From Acidobacteriota bacterium (GTDB taxonomy: Bacteria > Acidobacteriota > UBA6911 > RPQK01), in contig RPQK01000586.1 of assembly GCA_003819755.1 (NCBI GenBank), positions 1-5,193 on the forward strand: a stretch of 5,193 nucleotides of DNA, in the 5' to 3' direction. How positions within the stretch are numbered: position 1 is the stretch's first letter; the number at the start of each line of letters is the position of its first letter. This document shows, one piece after another, positions 1 through 4,828 of the stretch. A program made the position numbers and the translations under genes. The notes under the pieces are model-generated. The model was given only the letters and a program-made list of their open reading frames with translations. It searched no databases and was not told where the DNA came from.

Positions 1-1100
1 AGCACCTCTTCGATTTGCTCGATTCCCGATTCCAGGCTCTTGCGGCTCGGTTGGGTCGAGATGATTCGGGCCAGCACCTCCGCGTACAGGTTGTGACTCG
101 TTTTCAGCAGGACGCGAAGGATGTATCGCAGGTCCGGAGAGTCATGTGTGAACAGGAGTCGTGCCGCACTGGGCGGTTTACTCCCGGCGAGTCGAACCGT
201 CCCCTCCAGCTCTATTCCGGCTCGGTTCAGGGCCTGGCGCAAGGCCGACATGAAATACCTGCTCGGATCGCCGGCGTTCACAGACCTCCACTGGTCTGCG
301 GAAGGACGAACGATCCCACCGATCGTCGTAAGGTTCTCCCCGATGTCCCGTGTCAGCTCGATTTCCGGCAATTGGCCTTCGCATGCCGTAGCCATGGTCG
401 AGACGATCCGGAGAAACGGAAGATCAGGAACGATCTCCAACCGGGGAACGGAACCGGGTCCCGAGGAAACGATGTGAAGAAGGACCAGGTTTTCGTTGAA
501 CAACAGTCCGCCCGCCGGAGAAGCGTATCCCCACGGCAGGTCGTCCCAAGCCCAGCCGGGTCCGGGATCAGCTGGGGCCAGAAGAGTGTCGTCGCCAACG
601 AGGTCGCCGCGAATTGCATGAATGCCAAGGCTCTTCAGGTGTTGTGCCCAGGAATCAAACGTTTCCCAGGGGTTCCCGGCTTCCATGTGTTCGAGATCCG
701 GACTCGAGGGCCGTGCTCCGAGCGTGGGGTCTCCGGAACCCCTGATGATGAGGCTTCCCTCCAGGACACCGTTCCTGATCTCGCCGTCTGTCTCGATCCG
801 CGTTCTGAATCGGTAGTCCAGTCCCAACTTCTGGATAGCAGCGATCGCTGTGACGAGCTTGAGGTTGGACGCCGGGACGAGAAGTACCCGGGAGTTCCTC
901 TCGTAGAGCACTTCTCCGTTGTTAACCGAAACGACTTTTACGGCCCAGACCGATGCGCCAAGAGCAGGGTCGCCGAGCAGAGTATCCAGCCGGCCGGACA
1001 AATCGGTCGGCTGTCCGGCGACGGACACCGAACAAATGAGAATAAGGAGAATGAGGCTCGCCTGTCGCCTGACTGTGAACCGTACACGACTGGGAATCAT
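1..1100 (-). CDS. dacB: D-alanyl-D-alanine carboxypeptidase/endopeptidase, PBP4 (peptidase S13) family, 3' end cut by window
   Basis: This penicillin-binding protein would cleave the terminal D-Ala from peptidoglycan stem peptides, or cross-links between them, in the periplasm. Translating the minus strand from the ATG at 1100 gives 366 codons without a stop up to the left edge, so the C-terminus is missing. Residues 1-29 form a signal peptide: a basic stretch (RVRFTVRRQ), a hydrophobic core (LILLILI) and a likely cleavage near VAG. The Cys in the core is not in a convincing lipobox. The catalytic SxxK box is PASNLK, with Ser78 and Lys81. GSGDPTL at 121-127 is typical of S13 enzymes. The second box is Ser335-His-Asn337, followed by LYAEVLAR. 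The region between the boxes fits the inserted domains of PBP4. The KTG box would lie off the window. No Shine-Dalgarno precedes the start and no other start codon keeps the signal peptide. The gene is divergent from the HDOD gene. Family identification is secure; endopeptidase versus carboxypeptidase activity is not decidable here. Confidence 0.93.
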   Translation of the reverse strand, partial: MIPSRVRFTVRRQASLILLILICSVSVAGQPTDLSGRLDTLLGDPALGASVWAVKVVSVNNGEVLYERNSRVLLVPASNLKLVTAIAAIQKLGLDYRFRTRIETDGEIRNGVLEGSLIIRGSGDPTLGARPSSPDLEHMEAGNPWETFDSWAQHLKSLGIHAIRGDLVGDDTLLAPADPGPGWAWDDLPWGYASPAGGLLFNENLVLLHIVSSGPGSVPRLEIVPDLPFLRIVSTMATACEGQLPEIELTRDIGENLTTIGGIVRPSADQWRSVNAGDPSRYFMSALRQALNRAGIELEGTVRLAGSKPPSAARLLFTHDSPDLRYILRVLLKTSHNLYAEVLARIISTQPSRKSLESGIEQIEEV

Positions 1101-1106
1101 CCCAGA

Positions 1107-1112
1107 ATTATA
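1107..1112 (-). promoter_or_regulatory. Candidate -10 box for the carboxypeptidase gene, giving a possibly leaderless mRNA
   Basis: The minus strand reads TATAAT, a perfect -10 consensus, ending only six bases before the ATG at 1100. Transcription would start at or within a base or so of the start codon. No convincing -35 hexamer is seen: the best is TTCGCC at 1129-1134 with a 16-base spacer, which is weak. Absence of a ribosome-binding sequence upstream agrees with a leaderless transcript, but the hexamer could also be chance in the only AT-rich patch here. Confidence 0.45.
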
Positions 1113-1117
1113 ATCGG

Positions 1118-1147
1118 TTGACAGCGAAGGCGAATGCAACTTATCCT
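1118..1147 (+). promoter_or_regulatory. Candidate sigma-70-type promoter of the HDOD gene
   Basis: A perfect TTGACA -35 box lies at 1118-1123. After an 18-base spacer, TATCCT at 1142-1147 matches four of six -10 positions, including the key first TA and last T. Transcription would start near 1154 and give a leader of about 29 bases containing the G-run ribosome site before the ATG at 1183. The -35 box is only five bases from the opposing -10 box of the carboxypeptidase gene, so RNA polymerase could probably not occupy both promoters at once. Confidence 0.5.
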
Positions 1148-1182
1148 TCCGGCGTCTTTTCCGACCCGGGGGGGTTGATCTG

Positions 1183-2037
1183 ATGGCCATTCCTGCCCAA
1201 CTCCGTGACAGTCTTCAACAATTCGAGCCGTTGCCTCCCGCTGTCAGCCGCTTGCTCAGGGAACTGGGGCGCGAGGACGACGAGCCCTTGCGAGGCGAAA
1301 TCTCCGCACTGATCGAGCCGGATAAGGAGCTGTCCGCGCGATTGTTGCGTATTTTCAACTCCACCTACTATTCCGGCCGGTATCCGATCGAACGGCTGAG
1401 CGACGCTACTCCCCGCTTCGGATTGAGCGCCCTGATTGACGTTCTGCTGACCGACCACCTGTTGTGTACCGGTTGGAGCGCCGAGCTTTTCGGACTCAAC
1501 TCACTCGACTTCTGGCTGCACGGGTCCGTCGCCTCCCTCGCGGTGATCGAGACGATTCGAGAGAATCCACGCAAGGACATCTCCCGGGCCGCTACCCTTG
1601 CGGCTCTTCTCCACGATGTCGGCAAGGTGGCAATGTCACGGGTTCTGCTGACGTCGGCCAAAGAACTGTCTCAAGTCGCCCAAACTGAAAACATCACTTT
1701 CGCAGAAGCCGAACGTCGAGTTTTCGGTTGCGATCACTCGGATGTCAGCGCCGCTTTGGCCCAACTGTGGGGGTTCCCCGACTTCCTCGTCGAGGCGATT
1801 GAACGGCATCACAAGGTTCCCCTGCCCGACCCTACGGCAAGCGTCGATGCGGTTGCACTCGCGAACCTTGTTGCGAAGACGATTGGAGTTGGACTGGGGA
1901 GTGAAGGGCTGAATTTCGAGATGGACCCGGGTTGCTATACGCGACTGGGCCTCGACTTCAACGCCTTTTGCCGGGTCTGCGCGCGCACGGCTATCGCTAT
2001 CAAGGACATGAAAGCCGCTTACGGGCTTTCCGACTAG
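1183..2037 (+). CDS. HDOD domain signalling protein
   Basis: This 284-residue cytoplasmic protein is essentially one HDOD domain, a relative of HD phosphohydrolases found in bacterial signalling, motility and stress pathways. Its ligand or partner cannot be read from sequence. Visible hallmarks are the N-terminal LPP (17-19), FWLHGSVAS with His113, ALLHDVGK with His144-Asp145, the segment FGCDHSDVSAALAQLWGFPD (181-200) with His185, and ERHHKVP with His209-His210. The full set of histidines and the aspartate that bind metal in HD enzymes is therefore present, although many HDOD proteins have lost it. No GYP motif follows HDVGK, so it is not a typical HD-GYP cyclic-di-GMP phosphodiesterase. There is no receiver, GGDEF or EAL domain, and no signal peptide or membrane segment. 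Seven Gs at 1168-1174, eight bases before the ATG, may serve as the ribosome site. It is a single gene, divergent from dacB and convergent with the Rrf2 gene. Confidence 0.9.
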   Translation: MAIPAQLRDSLQQFEPLPPAVSRLLRELGREDDEPLRGEISALIEPDKELSARLLRIFNSTYYSGRYPIERLSDATPRFGLSALIDVLLTDHLLCTGWSAELFGLNSLDFWLHGSVASLAVIETIRENPRKDISRAATLAALLHDVGKVAMSRVLLTSAKELSQVAQTENITFAEAERRVFGCDHSDVSAALAQLWGFPDFLVEAIERHHKVPLPDPTASVDAVALANLVAKTIGVGLGSEGLNFEMDPGCYTRLGLDFNAFCRVCARTAIAIKDMKAAYGLSD

Positions 2038-2042
2038 TACCG

Positions 2043-2071
2043 GGGCATGCTGGGGTCTACTTCCCTTGCCC
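2043..2071. terminator. Weak possible bidirectional terminator hairpin between convergent genes
   Basis: In the 50-base gap between the stops of the HDOD and Rrf2 genes, GGGCA (2043-2047) can pair with TGCCC (2067-2071), with an inner GGG/CCC pairing (2052-2054 with 2063-2065). The stem is bulged and has no U-run on either strand. It is reported only because a convergent gap is where a terminator is expected. Confidence 0.2.
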
Positions 2072-2087
2072 ACCCGTCGATACCGCC

Positions 2088-2504
2088 TCAAATCTGGTAG
2101 GAAGCTATCCCGTCGTCGCGCAGCTTTCTGACGACCAGGTCTTGGATCGTTACCGATTGGAGGCGATCGAGCAACTCTGATTCAATCTCCGAGAAAACGG
2201 TTGAGACAATTGAACCGGGTGCCACGGTGCGATCAACCAGCGTCAGTTCCCCCTCGACCGCTTCCATGACATCCTTGAGCCTGATCATCGCTGGTCCTCT
2301 CGCCAACAGGTATCCCCCCGAAGCGCCCCGAACACTCTTCACGAGGCCGCCCTTTTTGAGCTGAATGAGGATCTGCTCGAGAAAACGCAACGGGATCCTC
2401 TGCCTCTCGGCGATCTCTCTCGCCTGGACCTGGCGATCCTCAGGGCTCAGTGCCAGTTCGAAAATCGCGAGAACCGCGTACTCCACCTTCGCCGTGATTT
2501 TCAT
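2088..2504 (-). CDS. Rrf2 family transcriptional regulator lacking cysteines
   Basis: This 138-residue protein is a DNA-binding repressor or regulator of the Rrf2 family, which acts as a dimer. The start MKITAKVEYAVLAIFELAL, the winged helix-turn-helix (about 24-72) with IAERQRIPLRFLEQILIQLKKGGLVKS and the wing RGASGGYLLAR are hallmark Rrf2 features. The linker LKDVMEAVEGEL and a C-terminal dimerisation helix (about 104-128) follow. Length is normal for the family. It has no cysteine at all, so the three-Cys Fe-S cluster site of IscR, NsrR and RsrR is absent. In this it resembles cluster-free members such as CymR, the cysteine-metabolism regulator, but general similarity does not prove that role. 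No strong Shine-Dalgarno is seen; AGGA lies about 16 bases upstream, which is far. The upstream region has a good promoter and an inverted repeat suggesting autoregulation. It is separated from the rhomboid gene by a terminator, so it is its own transcription unit. Confidence 0.92.
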   Translation of the reverse strand: MKITAKVEYAVLAIFELALSPEDRQVQAREIAERQRIPLRFLEQILIQLKKGGLVKSVRGASGGYLLARGPAMIRLKDVMEAVEGELTLVDRTVAPGSIVSTVFSEIESELLDRLQSVTIQDLVVRKLRDDGIASYQI

Positions 2505-2520
2505 TTAGAGACTTACTATT

Positions 2521-2537
2521 CCTATCTTTTTGGTAGG
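2521..2537. promoter_or_regulatory. Candidate Rrf2 operator, inverted repeat
   Basis: CCTATC (2521-2526), a five-T spacer (2527-2531) and GGTAGG (2532-2537) form an inverted repeat with five of six arm positions matching. It lies between the -10 box (2543-2548) and the start codon (2504) of the Rrf2 gene, over the expected transcription start. A dimeric repressor bound there would block its own transcription. Assignment to this regulator is inferred from position and symmetry alone. Confidence 0.5.
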
Positions 2538-2542
2538 TTTTA

Positions 2543-2571
2543 TTATTATCCAGCTGGCGATTGGATTGCAA
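2543..2571 (-). promoter_or_regulatory. Sigma-70-type promoter of the Rrf2 regulator
   Basis: On the minus strand, TTGCAA (-35, 2566-2571) is followed by exactly 17 bases and then TAATAA (-10, 2543-2548), inside an AT-rich stretch unlike the GC-rich surroundings. The predicted start near 2536 would give a leader of roughly 32 bases. The -35 matches five of six consensus positions and the -10 four of six. Confidence 0.6.
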
Positions 2572-2630
2572 CGGCCTTCCCTTAGCGGGGCTTCAGGTGG
2601 AGCTCATCGAGCCCGGTCGGAGGTAAAAGC

Positions 2631-2660
2631 AAAGACGGTCATCCACGATGACCGTCTTTT
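2631..2660 (-). terminator. Intrinsic terminator of the rhomboid gene
   Basis: A perfect 12-bp stem, AAAGACGGTCAT (2631-2642) with ATGACCGTCTTT (2648-2659), encloses a five-base loop. It begins four bases after the rhomboid stop codon. Reading the minus strand, the stem ends in TTT and is followed by GCTTTT, giving a U-rich tail. On the plus strand it ends in TTTT, so it may work in both directions. It insulates the Rrf2 promoter from rhomboid transcription. Confidence 0.88.
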
Positions 2661-2663
2661 GCG

Positions 2664-3404
2664 TCAGTTGATCCAGAAATCGTCGTCGCGGCGATTACGC
2701 GGCCGGGTTGTAGTGCGGGGGCGGGGCTTCTCACGCTGTCCTTCGTACACCTTGAAGCGCCGCTGCAGTCTTTTCATCCTCCAGCGGAAAATACTCTCCC
2801 TGATGGACGACGGCGACACCCAGCCCTTCACATAGAGAAAGGCAAAGGCCATGCCCCCGAGATGCGCGATGTTGTCGATCGGCGTGCCCGATTGGCCGAT
2901 CGCCAGAACAAAGGCAATGAACCCCATGATCATCACGAGGTACTTGACCCGGATCGGCGGGAGGAATGCCAGAAAGATGATTCGGTCGGGAAACAGCAGG
3001 GCGAAGGCCATCAGAATGCCATACACCGCTCCGCTTGCCCCGATGGTCGGCACCGTGGAGGACGGGTGAACCAAGACCGACAAAAGGCCTGCGCCAGCGC
3101 CGGTAAAGAAGAAGAAACGCAGAAACTTGTTACTTCCCCAGTGCCGCTCGAGGTCTGATCCGAACATCCAGAGCCCCAGCATGTTGAACAGGATGTGCCC
3201 GAGCCCGGCGTGCAGGAAGAGGTAGGTGAACGGCTGCCAGACGTACAGGTGGAACAACACCAGGGCAGGGGTCAGCCCGAAGAACTGAACGACAATCGAG
3301 CCGAAGATCTGCTGCAGAACAAAAATGGCGCAATTCGCTATGATGATTATCTTTACGGTCGGGGTGAGCGACGGGCCGATAGCAACCTGGGAGCCATAAC
3401 GCAT
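2664..3404 (-). CDS. Rhomboid family intramembrane serine protease
   Basis: This 246-residue polytopic membrane protein would cleave transmembrane segments of substrate proteins within the bilayer. The catalytic serine is in GASGAVYG (Ser124, with Tyr128) and the catalytic histidine in IAHLGGM (His181). HAGLGHILFN supplies the conserved His65, His70 and Asn74, where the last two help form the oxyanion hole in GlpG-like enzymes. Hydrophobic segments at about 17-36, 58-81, 93-113, 119-138, 153-170 and 175-193 give the six-helix rhomboid core. FGLTP and the following hydrophobic residues form the L1 loop region. There is no extra soluble N-terminal domain. Residues 203-239 are a very basic tail, rich in Arg, Lys and Pro, probably cytoplasmic, ending in DDDFWIN. 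All catalytic residues are intact. No Shine-Dalgarno precedes the ATG, and the next Met is residue 75 within the core, so 3404 is the only credible start. The substrate is unknown. It lies downstream of ahcY but 156 bp away. Confidence 0.94.
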   Translation of the reverse strand: MRYGSQVAIGPSLTPTVKIIIIANCAIFVLQQIFGSIVVQFFGLTPALVLFHLYVWQPFTYLFLHAGLGHILFNMLGLWMFGSDLERHWGSNKFLRFFFFTGAGAGLLSVLVHPSSTVPTIGASGAVYGILMAFALLFPDRIIFLAFLPPIRVKYLVMIMGFIAFVLAIGQSGTPIDNIAHLGGMAFAFLYVKGWVSPSSIRESIFRWRMKRLQRRFKVYEGQREKPRPRTTTRPRNRRDDDFWIN

Positions 3405-3412
3405 TTAGGGAA

Positions 3413-3418
3413 ATGATA
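3413..3418 (-). promoter_or_regulatory. Candidate -10 box of the rhomboid gene
   Basis: The minus strand reads TATCAT, five of six matches to the -10 consensus, ending eight bases before the ATG at 3404. Transcription would begin at or within two bases of the start codon, again suggesting a leaderless mRNA. No clear -35 box is visible at 16-18 bases, so the assignment is tentative; the gene might instead be read through from ahcY. Confidence 0.35.
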
Positions 3419-3459
3419 ACACGAACAGGGGAATGCAGCGTTGGCGAGGGGAAGCAGGG

Positions 3460-3560
3460 ATAGGAGAATAGGACCTATAGGACAAATAGGACCTATAGGA
3501 GAAGAAGATCACCGGTGCGTTTTCTCCTATTGGTCCTATCGTTCCTATTGTCCTGTTTTT
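3460..3560. repeat. Inverted array of ATAGGA nonamer repeats forming a long imperfect hairpin
   Basis: Five ATAGGA cores start at 3460, 3468, 3477, 3486 and 3495. After a 19-bp inner stem and a 14-base loop (3506-3519), the complement TCCTAT recurs at 3525, 3534 and 3543, with a variant TCCTGT at 3551. Spacing is 8-9-9-9 on the left and 9-9-8 on the right, so the two arms mirror each other. Folding pairs 3464-3505 with 3520-3560 through about 32 Watson-Crick pairs, one bulge and a few wobbles. The mismatches (3494, 3483-3485, 3476) all lie in the spacers between cores. The loop contains the palindrome ACCGGT. The outer stem begins at the ahcY stop codon. There is no U-run after the hairpin on the minus strand, so it is not a standard intrinsic terminator, though it could stabilise the ahcY mRNA 3' end or slow transcription into the rhomboid gene. 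It is not protein-coding. Confidence 0.85.
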
Positions 3561-4817
3561 CTAGGTGCCTTCATTCCACGAGGAAAGATACTGAACCTGT
3601 TCCTCGGTGAGGGTATCGATGCAGGTGCCCATCGCCTTCAACTTCAAACGGGCGATTTCCCGGTCGATCTCGACCGGGACGACGTACACCTGGTTTTCGA
3701 GCTCCTTGTGATGTTTCACCAGGTACTCGGCCGAGAGCGCCTGGTTGGCGAACGACATATCCATGACCGATGCCGGATGGCCTTCGGCGGCGGCCAGGTT
3801 GATCAGGCGGCCTTCGCCCAGGAGGTTGATCCGCCGGCCGTCGGCCAGGGTATATTCGTCGACAAAGTCGCGTATTCTCCGCTTCCCGACGGCGAGTGAC
3901 TCCAAAGCCGGAATCTGGATCTCGACGTTGAAGTGGCCCGAATTGCAGACTACGGCGCCGTCCTGCATCCTCTCGAAGTGTTCCCGCCGGATCACGTGCT
4001 TGTTCCCGGTGAGCGTTACGAAGATTCGGCCGTGCTGCACCGCCTGCTCCATCGGCATGACCAGGAAACCATCCATCAGGGCCTCGAGCGCTCGGACGGG
4101 ATTGATCTCGGTCACGATTACGGTTGCGCCCATGCCGCGGGCGCGCGAGGCGACGCCTCTTCCGCACCATCCGTACCCGGCCACGACAACCGTGTTGCCG
4201 GCGAGCAGGAGGTTGGTTGCCCGGAGAATGCCGTCCACCGTGGACTGTCCGGTGCCATAGCGGTTGTCGAACAGGTGCTTGGTATCCGCGTCGTTCACAG
4301 CGATGACCGGAAACCGAAGGACCTTCTCAGCCGCCATGCTGCGCAGGCGAATGATGCCGGTCGTTGTCTCTTCGGTGCCTCCGATCAGGTTCGGAATCAG
4401 GTCCTTGCGTTCGGAAAGAACGGTCGTTACCAGGTCGGCCCCGTCGTCCATGGTCACTTGAGGCCCGTGCGCAAGGGCGGACGTGATGTGGGAGTAGTAG
4501 GTCTTGTTGTCCTCGCCTTTGATTGCGAAGACCGGGATGTTGTAGTGCTTTACCAGCGCGGCCGCGACTTCATCCTGTGTACTGAGCGGATTTGAAGCGC
4601 ATAAACGGACGTCAGCTCCGCCGGCCTGCAAAGTACGGGCCAGATTGCCCGTCTCGGTGGTCACGTGCAGGCATGCGGAAATTCGCAGTCCCGCCAGGGG
4701 TTTCTCTCTTTCGAACCGCTCCTTGATAAGGCGAAGGACGGGCATGGACTGGTCTGCCCAGTCGATCTTGTCGCGGCCCCTGTCGGCCAGGGCCAAATCT
4801 TTAACGTCGTAATCCAT
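3561..4817 (-). CDS. ahcY: S-adenosylhomocysteine hydrolase (adenosylhomocysteinase)
   Basis: AhcY splits S-adenosylhomocysteine into adenosine and homocysteine with bound NAD, relieving product inhibition of methyltransferases. From the ATG at 4817 it has 418 residues. Visible motifs are LHVTTETGNLA (50-60), MDDGADL (123-129), GTEETTTG (147-154), the catalytic stretch with Lys180, Asp184, Asn185 and GTGQS, the Rossmann loop VAGYGWCGRG (212-221), CNSGHFNVEI (291-300) and HPASVMDMSF (347-356). It ends in YLSSWNEGT, as in the shorter archaeal/Thermotoga-like enzymes, and so lacks the C-terminal Lys and Tyr that reach the partner NAD site in eukaryotic forms. It also lacks the roughly 40-residue insert of many proteobacterial enzymes. 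The start at 4817 is preferred because GGAGAAG lies just upstream and MDYDVKDL is a typical family beginning. An in-frame ATG at 4829 would add four residues and overlap the metK stop. It is in an operon with metK. Confidence 0.95.
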   Translation of the reverse strand: MDYDVKDLALADRGRDKIDWADQSMPVLRLIKERFEREKPLAGLRISACLHVTTETGNLARTLQAGGADVRLCASNPLSTQDEVAAALVKHYNIPVFAIKGEDNKTYYSHITSALAHGPQVTMDDGADLVTTVLSERKDLIPNLIGGTEETTTGIIRLRSMAAEKVLRFPVIAVNDADTKHLFDNRYGTGQSTVDGILRATNLLLAGNTVVVAGYGWCGRGVASRARGMGATVIVTEINPVRALEALMDGFLVMPMEQAVQHGRIFVTLTGNKHVIRREHFERMQDGAVVCNSGHFNVEIQIPALESLAVGKRRIRDFVDEYTLADGRRINLLGEGRLINLAAAEGHPASVMDMSFANQALSAEYLVKHHKELENQVYVVPVEIDREIARLKLKAMGTCIDTLTEEQVQYLSSWNEGT

Positions 4818-4820
4818 CAG

Positions 4821-4827
4821 CTTCTCC
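4821..4827 (-). promoter_or_regulatory. Ribosome-binding site deciding the ahcY start
   Basis: The minus strand reads GGAGAAG, with GGAG six bases before the ATG at 4817. It lies inside the short extension that would be coding if the upstream ATG (4827-4829) were used, and that ATG has no such sequence. This is the clearest Shine-Dalgarno in the window. Confidence 0.7.
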
Positions 4828-4828
4828 A

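Noticed and set aside
15..1121. A long plus-strand open frame opposite the carboxypeptidase gene
   Set aside because: Its translation has no recognisable motif, while the minus strand has a signal peptide, SxxK, GSGDPTL and SxN in one frame; it is the antisense shadow of a GC-rich gene.
3460..3560. CRISPR array
   Set aside because: Units are 9 bases long, there are no unique spacers of 25-40 bases, and the two halves are inverted relative to each other.
3405..3560. SAM or SAH riboswitch near the methyl-cycle genes
   Set aside because: No such aptamer is recognisable in the gap below ahcY, and there is no space for one between metK and ahcY; any would lie upstream of metK outside the window.
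3441..3899. A plus-strand open frame starting with repeated Gly-Pro-Ile-Gly residues
   Set aside because: The repeat peptide is simply the nonamer DNA array translated, and the rest is antisense to ahcY.
3571..4170. A minus-strand Arg/Pro-rich open frame of about 200 codons inside ahcY
   Set aside because: It is an out-of-frame reading of ahcY, whose true frame carries all catalytic motifs.
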